Notes: generated by a model not told the origin, from the letters alone. Numbered from the stretch's first letter, positions 17,787 through 28,295 are shown. The stretch: DNA of 64,000 nucleotides from QHWF01 sp036848175 (GCA_036848175.1 DAIUKO010000004.1:16141-80140), one strand, 5' to 3'. Made by a program: numbers and translations.

Positions 17787-18429
17787 GCCGATTCAGGTCG
17801 TAATCGCCGACGATCACCCGATTTTGCTGGAAGGGCTGCGCAAGCTGCTCGAGGCCGAGAGCGACATCCTCGTCGTCGGCCAGGCCTTCAACGGCCACGA
17901 GGCGCTCGAAGTCACGCGCCGCACCGAGCCCAGTATCCTGTTGCTGGATCTCGCGATGCCGGGCTTGCCGGGTCTGGAGGTGCTGCGCGCGCTGAGCGGC
18001 TGCTCGCTGCCGACGCGGACCATCCTGCTCACGGCGAGCATCGATCGCGACGACATCGTCAAGGCGCTGCAGCTCGGCGCACGCGGCCTGGTCCTGAAGG
18101 AATCGGCGTCGCAGCTGCTGATGAAGGCGATGCGCATGGTCATGGCCGGCGAGTACTGGATCGGCCGCGACAGCGTCTCCGGCCTCGTCGAAACCCTGCG
18201 GACGCAGATGTTCAGTCCGGTCGAACCGAAATTCGGCCTGACGCCGCGCGAGCTGGAGATCGTGTCCTCGGTCACGGCCGGATACAGCAACCGCGAAATC
18301 GCGCAGCGCTTCTCACTCAGTCAGGAAACCGTGAAACACCACCTGACGAAGATCTTCAGCAAGCTCGGTGTCACCAATCGTCTCGAGCTCGCGCTCTTCG
18401 CGATCAGCCAGCACCTGGTTGAACGATAG
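17779..18429 (+). CDS. NarL/FixJ-family response regulator
   Basis: 216 aa from the ATG at 17779. The receiver domain has the acidic pair ADDH (residues 10-13), phospho-acceptor Asp57 in LLLDLAMPG, and a Lys in LVLKES. The C-terminal LuxR-type helix-turn-helix reads LTPRELEIVSSVTAGYSNRE, then IAQRFSLSQETVKHH. Length is typical. It is the cognate partner of the overlapping histidine kinase. Targets are unknown. Confidence 0.96.
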   Translation: MDKPIQVVIADDHPILLEGLRKLLEAESDILVVGQAFNGHEALEVTRRTEPSILLLDLAMPGLPGLEVLRALSGCSLPTRTILLTASIDRDDIVKALQLGARGLVLKESASQLLMKAMRMVMAGEYWIGRDSVSGLVETLRTQMFSPVEPKFGLTPRELEIVSSVTAGYSNREIAQRFSLSQETVKHHLTKIFSKLGVTNRLELALFAISQHLVER

Positions 18430-18440
18430 CAGCGCTGGCG

Positions 18441-18457
18441 GGTGACCTTTAGTCACC
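18441..18457. repeat. short palindrome GGTGACCTTTAGTCACC
   Basis: A 6-bp perfect stem (GGTGAC/GTCACC) with a 5-nt loop lies just after the response regulator stop. It may terminate the two-component operon, and resembles the GGCGAC-type palindromes elsewhere in the window. Confidence 0.4.
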
Positions 18458-18555
18458 TCTCCGGAAGACTTCTACCAGCTCATTCGTTCCGAGTCGTACA
18501 CCTCAAAGGTTATTAACTGACAGGCACGCGGGTGTTATCACGCGTGTATCCGAGT

Positions 18556-18571
18556 CGGCCAGCTATTTGCT
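18556..18571 (+). promoter_or_regulatory. candidate sigma-54 promoter for the giant secreted-protein gene
   Basis: CGGCCAGCTATTTGCT: GG at 18557-18558, exactly ten bases, then GC at 18569-18570, with TTTGCT at the -12 side. The start would fall near 18582, leaving a leader of about 66 nt to the ATG at 18648. Closely similar to the site at 32679-32694. No competing sigma-70 element is clear. Confidence 0.6.
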
Positions 18572-18647
18572 GGACCAAGGTCGTACTCGTGCTCGTAAGT
18601 CGGTAGCCGGACTCCTACTCGTAACTCCCACTCCTCTGAGGGCTCGA

Positions 18648-21600
18648 ATGCGAAGCGCTGCGCAGCGACTTGTGTGTCTTGGTGTGTGCGTCGTCGGTGT
18701 GGCTGCGCTCGCCGCGCATTTCCATGGCGATGGCATTCGATGGCTGGGCGCGGTGGTGCAGGCCCAGGCGAGCTGCCCGCCGCCGGCGGGCGCCAACGCC
18801 ATCGTCGTCGAGAACTGCAAACCAGGGACGCCCGACTTCGTCCCCGGTGACACGACGAAGAACCTCGGATGGGACGTCGTCGGCGCCGGTCCCGACACCA
18901 TCCAGGGCTTCGCCACCGATATCAGCGTCGACAAGAGCACCAGCGATCCATCGGTCCGCACCGTGCATTTCAAGATCAGCGTTTCCGACAGCGCACCGTA
19001 TCACCTGGAGATCTATCGGCTCGGCTATTACCAGGGCAACGGCGCGCGAAGGATCGCACGCGTTCCGGCGAGCGGATCGCTCCCCGGAATGCCGCAAACC
19101 TGTCTGAACGACGGCTTGCCGGGAACCGGACTCGTCGACTGCGGGAACTGGATCGAGTCTGCAAGTTGGATCGTTCCGCCGGATGCGGTTTCGGGGATCT
19201 ACATCGCCAAGGCGATCCGGGACACGAGTCCGGCGAGCGGTGCGAGCCACATCTATTTCATCGTGCGTGACGACGGCAGCACGTCAGATCTGCTGCTTCA
19301 GACCTCGGACACGACGTGGCAGGCGTACAACTCGTACGGCGGCAACAGTCTGTACGTCGGCGGTCCGGGCGGCAAGCCGGCTCGCGCCTACAAAGTGAGC
19401 TACAACCGTCCGTTCAACACACGCGCGTCGTCGAACTCGAGAAGCTTCGTGTTCGCGACGGAATACCCGATGGTTCGATGGCTCGAAGCCAACGGCTACG
19501 ACGTGACCTATTTCACCGGCGTCGACAGCGATCGGAACGGCGCGCTGATCAGAAACCACAAGGTGTTTCTGTCCGTGGGCCACGACGAGTACTGGTCCGG
19601 CAACCAGCGAACCAACGTCGAGGCGGCGCGCGCGGCCGGCGTTCACCTCGCGTTCTTCAGCGGAAACGAAGTCTTCTGGAAGACGCGCTGGGAGAACGGC
19701 CTCGGCGCCAACGGCGCGCCGTATCGCACGCTCGTCACCTACAAGGAATCGCATCCGGGCCTGCGGATCGATCCGCTGGAGCCGAACGTGTGGACCGGCT
19801 CGTGGCGAGACCCGCGCTTCAGCGTGACACCGACGCTCGACGGTCTGCCGCCGGCTGACGGCGGCCGGCCCGAAAACGCGCTGACCGGCACGATCTTCAC
19901 CGTCAATTCGGTACCTGGCCAGATCGCCGGCATCAGCATGATCGTGCCGGCCGACGACGGGAAGATGCGCTTCTGGCGCAAGACGAACATGGCGACGCTT
20001 CCGGCCAACGATCCGCTCCGCGTGCTGCCGGCCGGAACGCTTGGCTACGAGTTCGACGAGGACCTCGACAACGGCGCCAGACCTGCCGGTCTGTTTCGCC
20101 TTTCAACGACAGCGGTGCCGGACACGGAACACATCGTCGACTACGGGCACAACTACGCCTCGGCGCCGGCGACTCATCACCTGACGCTCTATCGCTACGT
20201 GAACCCGACGAATACCTCGCTGGTATTCAGCGCCGGATCGATCCAGTTCGTCTGGGGGCTGGACAGCGATCACGATGGAGATCTTGCGCCGGTTCCCGAT
20301 GTGCGCATGCAGCAAGCGACGGTGAACCTGTTCGCCGACATGGGTGTGCAGCCTGGCAGTTTGCTCGTCGGTCTGGTCGCAGCATCGGCATCCAACGACT
20401 TCACGCCGCCGTCGTCCACGATCCTCTCCGTGCCTTCTCAGCTCCGAGTGGGAACGCCTGCGACTGTCACTGGATCGGCACAGGACTTCGGCGTCGATAC
20501 GAACAGCACACCGGCGCTCTTGGGAGTCGTCGCCGGCGTGGAAGTATCGGTCGACAACGGCGTGACGTGGCATCCGGCATCGGGCCGTGAAAGCTGGACG
20601 TACACGTGGACGCCAACGGCACAAGGCCCGACGGTCATCAAGACGCGCGCGGTCGACGACAACGGCAATCTCGAGACGACCCTGACGGCGTCGAATCAAG
20701 CCGCGGCGAGCGTCGGTGCGCCGGCAACGCCTTCGTGCCCGTGCAGCCTCTGGCCGTCGCTGCCGACGCCGGCGAATCCCGCCGCGGACGACGGCGGGCC
20801 GCTCGAACTGGGCGTCAGGTTTCGATCCGACGTGACCGGGTTCATTACCTCGTTGCGGTTCTACAAGGCCGCGGGCGACACCGGCACTCATGTCGGCCAT
20901 CTCTGGACCAGTGCCGGCGTGCTGTTGGGCACGGCCACGTTCGCCGAGACTGCATCGGGTTGGCAGGGAGGCGCGCTGACCTCCGTCGCGCCGCCGTTCG
21001 GACATGTTTCGGTGAGCGCCAACACGACCTACGTCGCGTCGTTCTCGACGAGCCTCGGCAAGTACGGTGCGGACAACGGATACTTTGCCGCGAAAGGTCA
21101 AGACAACTTCCCGCTGCATGCGCTGCGGGACGGCATCGATGGGCGCAACGGCGTGTTTGCGACCGGCGCCAATCTGTTTCCGAACCAGACGTCCGACTCG
21201 ACCAACTATTGGGTCGACGTCGTGTTCGACACGGCGATCGCTGCCGATACCACGTCGCCGACAATCAGCGGCATCACCGCGACGCCCGCGCCGGGCAACA
21301 CGGCAATCGTTCACTGGACGACGAACGAACCGTCGGCGTCGCGCGTCGACTACGGCACTGCGGCGGATGCGTTGACCTCGAACGCGCTCGATTCGACGCT
21401 GGTCACGACGCACGATGTGACGCTTTCAGGTCTCACGCCGAATACGCTTCACTATTTCCGGGTCACGTCGGCCGACGCCGACGGCAACAGCACGACGTCG
21501 CCGCCGCTGATATCGCCGCCGGCCAGCTTCATGATGCCGGGCGGTGTCCTGATGGACACGACTGTTGTCGACTTCAGCGCCGGCACCGGCGGCGCGGGCT

Positions 21601-24600
21601 ACAACATCGAGCCGCTCGGCGATGGAGCCGTGACGCTCGCGCCAGGCTTTGGTTCGGATTTTTCAGGCACATCGCTGCCAACGGGCTGGTCGGCGTGTTC
21701 GTGGAGTGATACGGGCTGCAACCCGCCCGGCAATGCGGTCGCGGCGGGTGGTCTCCTGACCGTCGACGGTTCGCGCGTCGGCGCCGATGCGTCGTTCTTG
21801 CCGGACCGCTCGCTCGAGTTCGTCGCGAAGTTCTCTAGCGACGCCTTTCAGCACGTCGGTCTCGGCGATACGTTCAGCGGCCCGCCGTACGCGATGTTCA
21901 GTACCAACACCGGCGGCGGCTTGTATGCGCGAACCAGCAACGGTTCCACAAGCACGGACGCTGTGATCGCGCCGCCTCCAGGAGCGCCTATCAACTGGGC
22001 CACCAGCTTTCACCGTTTCCGGATCGACTGGACCGCCGCCAAGGTCGTTTACTGGATCGATGGCGTCAAGGTCGTAGAGCATCTGACGTCGATCGCGCAA
22101 CAAATGCGTCCCATTGCCAGCGACTTCAGTGCCGGCGGTGGAACAGTCGTGGTCGACTGGATGACGCTGGATCCACCCTACTCGTCGCCGGGCACTTTCC
22201 TCTCGCGCGTCTTCGATTCAGGAACGGCCGTGAGCTGGGGCACTCTGATTTGGTCGAGCCAGGTGCCAACCGGCACGAGTCTCGTGATGAGCACGCGCAT
22301 CGGCAACACTCCGACGCCGGACGCCACGTGGACGGCCTTCACCGACGTCCTGAGATCGGGCGCGTCGATCGGCGGCGGCTCGAGGTTCATCCAGTACCGC
22401 GCGCAACTCGCGACGACCGACGCGGCGAAGACGCCCGCTGTGAACGATGTTCGGATCGGTTATTCAGCCGCGGTCACGCCGACGATCACCTGGAGCAACC
22501 CGGCTGACATCGTCTACGGCACGCTGCTTGGCCCGGCGCAGCTCAACGCGACCGCGAGTACGCCGGGAACGTTCGCGTACACCCCGGCCAGCGGGATCAT
22601 CCTCGGAGTGGGAACCGGGCAAACGCTGTCGGTCACCTTCACTCCAGACGATCCGGTGCACTTCACGACCGCGACCAAGTCGGTGACGATCAACGTGCTG
22701 CCGGCGACACCAGCGATCACGTGGAACAACCCCACGGACATCACCTACGGTACGCCGTTGAGCGCGACGCAGTTGAACGCATCGGCGAACGTCCCGGGCA
22801 CATTCACGTATACGCCGCAGAGCGGCGTCGTCCTCAACGCCGGCAGCCGAACGTTGCACGTCGACTTCACACCGACGAACCTGACGAACTACACCACCGC
22901 GGCAAAGGACGTGACGATTCGCGTCTTGCAGGCGACACCGGTGATCTCCGTCAACGGTGGAACGTTCACCTACGACGCGCTGCCGCATGCGGCCACGGCG
23001 ACCGCGAACGGCATCGGCGGCGCGATCGTGCCGGGCACGTTCTCTTTCCTGTATGACCCAGGCGCTTCGTCTGCGCCGGTGAACGCGGGCTCGTACGCCG
23101 TCGTCGCGAATTTCACCAGCGCCGATACGAACTACACGAACGCCTCGACGGGCGTGGCGAGCGACGGGTTCGAAACGACGTCGATCGCACCATTCTGGAC
23201 GTTGCGCCAGCAGAACGGCACCGTGTCGCTCACGACTGAGCAGGCGCACAGCGGCGTGAAGGCGCTCAAGTTTGCTTCGTCATCCGGCGGGCAACGCGAG
23301 ATTCACGCGGCGCACACATTCGCCGGTCAGCTCAACGGCGAGGTATCCGTCTGGTTCTACGATGCCGCGGCGGGACAGCAGACGCTCTACGAGCAGATTC
23401 AGCTCTACAGCGCCAGCAGGCCGGACATCGTCGCCGCCGTCGGGACGATGGACTTCGACGCGAAGTGCTACGCGGCATATCTCGTCGGAACTCCGGGACC
23501 GAACGCGAAATGCGGCGACATTCCGCAGGCAACGACGACCAGCGTCGTGCGCAGTCCGGGTTGGCATCGGCTCGCCATCAGGGTGACGGCGGCCGGCGTC
23601 AGCTTCAGCATCGATGGAACGCAGGTCTACCAGGTATCCGGCACGTACGCGTTCGACACCGTCGACCTCTCAGTGTCGGGTCCGGATACGCGTCCGAACA
23701 CGACGGCGTACTTCGACGACTTCAACGTCGCGGCCATCAACACCCTGACCATCGGTCCCGCGGCGACGGTCGTCACGTTGGCAGGCGGTTCGTTCACGTA
23801 CGACGGATTGCCGCACCCCGCCACGGCGAGCGCCACGGGCGTCGACGGCAAGCAGGTCGTGGGAACGTTCAACATCACCTACGCACCCGGTGGATCGGCG
23901 GCGCCCGTGAACGTCGGAGCGTACACCGCGACCGCCACGTTCACGAGCAGCGACGCCAACTACGCGTCGGCGAGTGGAACAGCCACGATCGCGATCGGAC
24001 CCAGGACGCTGACGGTCACCGCGAACGACGCGACGAAAGTCTATGGTGATCCGAATCCTGCCTTCTCGGCCAGCTACACCGGCTTCGCGACCGGCGAGAC
24101 GCCGGCCGTGCTCGCCGGGACGCTGGCGTTCGCGACGTCGGCGACGTCGACGAGCGGCGCGGGCCCGTATGCGATCGTTCCGTCCGGGCTGACCTCATCG
24201 AACTACGCGATCGGCTTCGTCAACGGCACGCTCACGATCACGAAGGCGACGTTGACGGTGAAAGCTGACGACAAGACCAGAACCTACGGCGCGGCGAATC
24301 CGCCGCTGACCGGCACACTGACGGGGTTGTTGAACAACGACGCAATCACGGCCGCCTATTCGACGACAGCGACGCCGGCCAGCGCGGTCGGGACGTATCC
24401 GATCACGGCGACGCTGAACGATCCGGGCAACAAGCTCGCGAACTACAGCGTCACGACCACCAACGGCGTCCTGACGATCACCAAGGCGCCGTTGACCGTG
24501 AAGGCTGACGACAAGAGCCGCATCTACGGCGCCGCGAATCCGCTGCTGACCGGCACGGTGACCGGCNNNNNNNNNNNNNNNNNNNNNNNNNNNNNNNNNN

Positions 24601-27600
24601 NNNNNNNNNNNNNNNNNNNNNNNNNNNNNNNNNNNNNNNNNNNNNNNNNNNNNNNNNNNNNNNNNNCCGGCACGGTGACCGGCGTCCAGAACGGCGACGC
24701 GATCACGGCCAGCTACGCGACGACCGCGACGACCGCCAGTCCGGTTGCCAGTTATCCAATCACGGCGACGCTGAACGATCCGGGCAACACGCTCGCGAAC
24801 TACAGCGTCACGACCACCAACGGCATCCTGACGATCACCAAGGCGCCGTTGGCCGTGAAGGCTGACGACAAGAGCCGCATCTACGGCGCCGCGAATCCGC
24901 TGCTGACCGGCACGGTGACCGGCGTCCAGAACGGCGACGCGATCACGGCCAGCTACGCGACGACCGCGACGACCGCCAGTCCGGTTGCCAGTTATCCAAT
25001 CACGGCGACGCTGAACGATCCGGGCAACACGCTCGCGAACTACACCGTCACGGCGACCAACGGCACGCTCACGGTGAACCCGGCGCCGTTGACGGTCAAG
25101 GTGGACGACAAGAGCCGCACGTACGGCGCGGCCAATCCGACGCTGACCGGCACGATCACTGGCGTGCAGAACAGCGACGTGATCTCCGCCAGCTACGCGA
25201 CGGGCGCAACGCCCGGAAGCCCGGTCGGCTCTTATCCGATCACCGCCTCGCTCAACGATCCGGGCGGCAAGCTGACGAACTACAGCGTCACGACGACCAA
25301 CGGGACGCTGACTGTCAGCAAGGCGGCGCTGACCGTGACGGTTGATAGCAAGAGCCGCGCGTATGGCGCGGCCAATCCGGCGCTCACGGGCACCGTCGCC
25401 GGTGTCGTCAGCGGCGACGCGATCACGGCCAGCTATTCGACAGCCGCAACGCCGGCCAGCGCGGTCGGGATTTATCCGATCACGGCAACGCTCAACGATC
25501 CGAACAACAAGCTCGCGAATTACAGCGTCACGACGACCACCGGGACGCTGACTGTCAACAAGGCGGCGCTGACCGTGACGGTTGATAGCAAGAGCCGCGC
25601 GTATGGCGCGGCCAATCCGGCGCTCACGGGCACCGTCGCCGGTGTCGTCAGCGGCGATGCGATCACCGCCAGCTATTCGACAACCGCGACGGTGATCAGC
25701 GCGGTCGGCACCTATCCGATCACCGCGACGCTCAACGATCCGAACAACAGGCTCGCCAACTACAGCGTCACGACGACCAACGGCACGCTGACCGTCACGA
25801 TGGCGCCGCTGACCGTGAAAGCTGACGACAAGAGCCGCACCTACGGCGCCGCAAATCCGCTGCTGACCGGCACGGTGACCGGCATCCAGAACGGCGACGC
25901 GATCACGGCCAGCTACGCGACTGGCGCGACGCCGGCCAGCACGGTCGGGACCTATCCGATCACGCCGACGCTGAACGATCCGAACAACAAGCTGTCGAAC
26001 TACAGCGTGACGACGACCAATGGCACGCTCACCGTGAGCACGGCGGCGTTGACGGTCTCGGCTGACGACAAGAGCCGCGCCTACGGTGCGGCAAATCCGA
26101 CATTGACGGGCACGGTCACCGGCGTGCAGAACGGTGATGCGATCACGGCCGGCTATTCGACGACTGCGGCAGCGACCAGCGCAGTCGGCAGCTATCCGAT
26201 CACCGCGACCCTCAGCGATCCCAACAGCAAGCTCGCCAACTACAGCCTCACGACAACCGACGGCACGCTCACCGTCACGAAGGCGGCGCTGACCGTGAAA
26301 GCTGATGACAAGAGCCGCACCTACGGCGCTGCGAATCCGACTTTGACGGGGACCATCACCGGCGTGTTGAACGGCGACGCGATCGGCGCGACCTACGCAA
26401 CGACCGCCACCGCGACGACAGGAGTCGGCACCGTGCCGATCACGCCGACCGCGACCGGCGCCGCCGGCACGCTGGCAAACTACACCGTGACCGCGACCAA
26501 CGGCACGCTCACGATCACGCCGGCGGTGTTGACGGTGACGGCCGACGATGCGTTACGCACGTTCGGTGCTTCGAACCCGTCTTTCACTGCCTCTTACAGC
26601 GGCTTCCAAAACGGCGAGAACCTGACCACCGGAGGCATTACCGGATCGCCGAGTCTGACCACCACGGCCACGTCGACCAGTCCAGTCGGCAGCTACAGCA
26701 TCGTCGCGGCGCGCGGGACGCTTGCCGCGAGCAACTACACGTTCTCGTTCGCGAACGGGACGCTGACCGTCGCCAAGGCGACGCCGGCGATCACGTGGAA
26801 CAATCCGGCTGACATCACGATCGGCACCGCCTTGAGTGCGACGCAGTTGAACGCGTCGGCGAGCGTGCCGGGCACGTTCGTCTACACACCACCGTCCGGC
26901 ACCGTGCTGCCCGCGGGCAACGGACAGACGCTGCGCGCCGACTTCACGCCGACCGACGCGACCAACTACAACGCGGCTTCGAAAAGCGTCGCGATCAACG
27001 TGCTGAGCCAGGTGTCGACGACGACGAGCACGCCGACATCGAGCCTGAATCCCTCGACGTTCGGCGCGGCGGTGACGTTGACGTCAACCGTGAGCAGCGG
27101 CAACGGAACGCCCGCGGGCACGGTTGAGTTCTTCGACAACGGCGTGTCTCTGGGCACGGCGCCGCTCGTCTCCGGCGCCGCGTCGCTGACGACCAAGGGC
27201 ATCAATGCCGGAACGCGCTCGGTCACGGCGCGGTATCTCGGCGGCAGCGGCTTTGGCGCGAGCACCTCGCCAGCCTTGACGCAGACCGTCAATCAGGCGA
27301 CGGGTACCGCGAGTCTCGCCGTCACCGGACTGACGCCGCAGTACAGCGATACCGATACGTTCACCGCCTCGTTCACGCCCGGCGTGGCCGGCGGACCCGC
27401 GCCGGCAAAGGTCAGTTTCACGATGGGCACGCAGGTCATCGGCGAAGCGACTCCGACGTTGGTGGGAGGCGTCTACCAATACGCATGGAGCGGACAATTG
27501 GTCGAACCGGCGCCCTTCGGAGCGGCGCCCACCGGTCAGATGAAACCGGGCCTGCGGATTGTGACCGCAACATTCGTCGACCCGAACTTCTCCGTCACGA

Positions 27601-27998
27601 GTCCGAGCCGATCGCTGACCATGCAGAAGGAAGACGCGCGGATCGCCTATTCCGGGCCGACGTCATTTTCACTCGGTGGGACTGCGACAGGAACCGTGGT
27701 CCTCAGCGTGACGGTAAAGGACATCACCGCGGCAACCGGTGACACCGCGTGGGACGGCAATCCCGGCGACATTCGGAACGCGCAGGTGCAGTTGATCGAT
27801 CGGGGCACGAACATCGTCCTCGGAACCGCCACGGTCAGTGCGACCGGCAGCACGGCGACAGTCGGCACGGCGACGTTCAACTGGTCGGTGAATTTGGGAA
27901 CCGCCAGCTCGAAAGTCTTCAGCATCGGGTTCCTGGTGACCAACTACTACAATCGCAACAGTACGCTCGACAACGTCAGCATCACCGTCACGAAGTAG
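18648..27998 (+). CDS. giant secreted multidomain protein: DMFase-like head, DUF4082, Fn3, lectin-like, 11 MBG repeats
   Basis: About 3116 codons including a 100-N gap. Signal peptide (about residues 1-40). Residues 50-570 resemble the N,N-dimethylformamidase beta-subunit-like domain, with SVGHDEYWSGNQR and LAFFSGNEVFWKTRWE; the fold binds metal in that enzyme, but activity here is inference. Then an Ig-like segment, DUF4082 (about 695-863, starting CPCSLWPS), Fn3 (868-960), two lectin-like domains (about 1000-1178 and 1505-1697), MBG/YDG-type repeats (about 1788-2712), an Ig-like Big_3-type domain (2790-2883) and a C-terminal beta domain. No PEP-CTERM, LPXTG or type-IX tail is seen. The ATG at 18648 has GAGGG upstream and lies downstream of the sigma-54 site, which excludes the ATG-less extension to 18567. 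A surface adhesin or matrix protein is the best guess. Confidence 0.88.
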   Translation: MRSAAQRLVCLGVCVVGVAALAAHFHGDGIRWLGAVVQAQASCPPPAGANAIVVENCKPGTPDFVPGDTTKNLGWDVVGAGPDTIQGFATDISVDKSTSDPSVRTVHFKISVSDSAPYHLEIYRLGYYQGNGARRIARVPASGSLPGMPQTCLNDGLPGTGLVDCGNWIESASWIVPPDAVSGIYIAKAIRDTSPASGASHIYFIVRDDGSTSDLLLQTSDTTWQAYNSYGGNSLYVGGPGGKPARAYKVSYNRPFNTRASSNSRSFVFATEYPMVRWLEANGYDVTYFTGVDSDRNGALIRNHKVFLSVGHDEYWSGNQRTNVEAARAAGVHLAFFSGNEVFWKTRWENGLGANGAPYRTLVTYKESHPGLRIDPLEPNVWTGSWRDPRFSVTPTLDGLPPADGGRPENALTGTIFTVNSVPGQIAGISMIVPADDGKMRFWRKTNMATLPANDPLRVLPAGTLGYEFDEDLDNGARPAGLFRLSTTAVPDTEHIVDYGHNYASAPATHHLTLYRYVNPTNTSLVFSAGSIQFVWGLDSDHDGDLAPVPDVRMQQATVNLFADMGVQPGSLLVGLVAASASNDFTPPSSTILSVPSQLRVGTPATVTGSAQDFGVDTNSTPALLGVVAGVEVSVDNGVTWHPASGRESWTYTWTPTAQGPTVIKTRAVDDNGNLETTLTASNQAAASVGAPATPSCPCSLWPSLPTPANPAADDGGPLELGVRFRSDVTGFITSLRFYKAAGDTGTHVGHLWTSAGVLLGTATFAETASGWQGGALTSVAPPFGHVSVSANTTYVASFSTSLGKYGADNGYFAAKGQDNFPLHALRDGIDGRNGVFATGANLFPNQTSDSTNYWVDVVFDTAIAADTTSPTISGITATPAPGNTAIVHWTTNEPSASRVDYGTAADALTSNALDSTLVTTHDVTLSGLTPNTLHYFRVTSADADGNSTTSPPLISPPASFMMPGGVLMDTTVVDFSAGTGGAGYNIEPLGDGAVTLAPGFGSDFSGTSLPTGWSACSWSDTGCNPPGNAVAAGGLLTVDGSRVGADASFLPDRSLEFVAKFSSDAFQHVGLGDTFSGPPYAMFSTNTGGGLYARTSNGSTSTDAVIAPPPGAPINWATSFHRFRIDWTAAKVVYWIDGVKVVEHLTSIAQQMRPIASDFSAGGGTVVVDWMTLDPPYSSPGTFLSRVFDSGTAVSWGTLIWSSQVPTGTSLVMSTRIGNTPTPDATWTAFTDVLRSGASIGGGSRFIQYRAQLATTDAAKTPAVNDVRIGYSAAVTPTITWSNPADIVYGTLLGPAQLNATASTPGTFAYTPASGIILGVGTGQTLSVTFTPDDPVHFTTATKSVTINVLPATPAITWNNPTDITYGTPLSATQLNASANVPGTFTYTPQSGVVLNAGSRTLHVDFTPTNLTNYTTAAKDVTIRVLQATPVISVNGGTFTYDALPHAATATANGIGGAIVPGTFSFLYDPGASSAPVNAGSYAVVANFTSADTNYTNASTGVASDGFETTSIAPFWTLRQQNGTVSLTTEQAHSGVKALKFASSSGGQREIHAAHTFAGQLNGEVSVWFYDAAAGQQTLYEQIQLYSASRPDIVAAVGTMDFDAKCYAAYLVGTPGPNAKCGDIPQATTTSVVRSPGWHRLAIRVTAAGVSFSIDGTQVYQVSGTYAFDTVDLSVSGPDTRPNTTAYFDDFNVAAINTLTIGPAATVVTLAGGSFTYDGLPHPATASATGVDGKQVVGTFNITYAPGGSAAPVNVGAYTATATFTSSDANYASASGTATIAIGPRTLTVTANDATKVYGDPNPAFSASYTGFATGETPAVLAGTLAFATSATSTSGAGPYAIVPSGLTSSNYAIGFVNGTLTITKATLTVKADDKTRTYGAANPPLTGTLTGLLNNDAITAAYSTTATPASAVGTYPITATLNDPGNKLANYSVTTTNGVLTITKAPLTVKADDKSRIYGAANPLLTGTVTGXXXXXXXXXXXXXXXXXXXXXXXXXXXXXXXXXXGTVTGVQNGDAITASYATTATTASPVASYPITATLNDPGNTLANYSVTTTNGILTITKAPLAVKADDKSRIYGAANPLLTGTVTGVQNGDAITASYATTATTASPVASYPITATLNDPGNTLANYTVTATNGTLTVNPAPLTVKVDDKSRTYGAANPTLTGTITGVQNSDVISASYATGATPGSPVGSYPITASLNDPGGKLTNYSVTTTNGTLTVSKAALTVTVDSKSRAYGAANPALTGTVAGVVSGDAITASYSTAATPASAVGIYPITATLNDPNNKLANYSVTTTTGTLTVNKAALTVTVDSKSRAYGAANPALTGTVAGVVSGDAITASYSTTATVISAVGTYPITATLNDPNNRLANYSVTTTNGTLTVTMAPLTVKADDKSRTYGAANPLLTGTVTGIQNGDAITASYATGATPASTVGTYPITPTLNDPNNKLSNYSVTTTNGTLTVSTAALTVSADDKSRAYGAANPTLTGTVTGVQNGDAITAGYSTTAAATSAVGSYPITATLSDPNSKLANYSLTTTDGTLTVTKAALTVKADDKSRTYGAANPTLTGTITGVLNGDAIGATYATTATATTGVGTVPITPTATGAAGTLANYTVTATNGTLTITPAVLTVTADDALRTFGASNPSFTASYSGFQNGENLTTGGITGSPSLTTTATSTSPVGSYSIVAARGTLAASNYTFSFANGTLTVAKATPAITWNNPADITIGTALSATQLNASASVPGTFVYTPPSGTVLPAGNGQTLRADFTPTDATNYNAASKSVAINVLSQVSTTTSTPTSSLNPSTFGAAVTLTSTVSSGNGTPAGTVEFFDNGVSLGTAPLVSGAASLTTKGINAGTRSVTARYLGGSGFGASTSPALTQTVNQATGTASLAVTGLTPQYSDTDTFTASFTPGVAGGPAPAKVSFTMGTQVIGEATPTLVGGVYQYAWSGQLVEPAPFGAAPTGQMKPGLRIVTATFVDPNFSVTSPSRSLTMQKEDARIAYSGPTSFSLGGTATGTVVLSVTVKDITAATGDTAWDGNPGDIRNAQVQLIDRGTNIVLGTATVSATGSTATVGTATFNWSVNLGTASSKVFSIGFLVTNYYNRNSTLDNVSITVTK
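24009..26783 (+). repeat. eleven tandem MBG units, mostly 240 nt (80 aa)
   Basis: Units begin at 24009, 24252, 24492, 24849, 25089, 25329, 25569, 25809, 26049, 26289 and 26529. The consensus starts LTVKADDKSRTYGAANP and ends NGTLTVTKAP. The first is 81 aa, the last 85 aa, the rest 80 aa once the N gap is allowed for. Neighbouring units are nearly identical at DNA level (for example 25329 and 25569), which explains the assembly break. Confidence 0.93.
24567..24666. other. 100-N assembly gap inside the MBG repeat array
   Basis: The 17 bases before the gap (24550-24566) recur immediately after it (24667-24683). Removing 117 nt (the Ns plus one copy) gives a unit of exactly 240 nt, the repeat period. 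The true array length is therefore uncertain: either the gap is an artefact or some whole units are missing. Confidence 0.9.
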
Positions 27999-28023
27999 CG
28001 ACCGGCGCAGTTTCGAGACGCGC

Positions 28024-28050
28024 AGGCCCGCAGAGAAAATCTGCGGGCCT
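28024..28050 (+). terminator. 11-bp perfect terminator-like hairpin
   Basis: AGGCCCGCAGA / TCTGCGGGCCT with loop GAAAA, 25 bases past the stop of the giant gene. The GAAAA tetraloop-like loop and strong stem fit a terminator, though only a short T-poor tail follows. Confidence 0.75.
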
Positions 28051-28295
28051 TGCGTGAACGCGGGTAGCGGCGTCCCACTTTCACGCAACAGTCGGTCAGG
28101 CGACCGGAGGCAGATCTTCAAAAAGCCTCTTCCGTTCCCTCTGTCGCCTTTGCCGACAAGCGATTGCTCGATTACACCCGCCGAAAACAGGCTATTTCAC
28201 GGCGGTGCGCACTTCTTACACGGTCAAGCACGTGCATTCGCGGCATCGTGAGCCGTGTGTCGTTCTAACCCGTTGATTTCATTGAGAGAAACGTG

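Noticed and set aside
24009..26783. CRISPR-like or non-coding tandem repeats
   Set aside because: Period of 240 nt, multiple of three and fully coding with protein-level conservation, so these are protein domain repeats.
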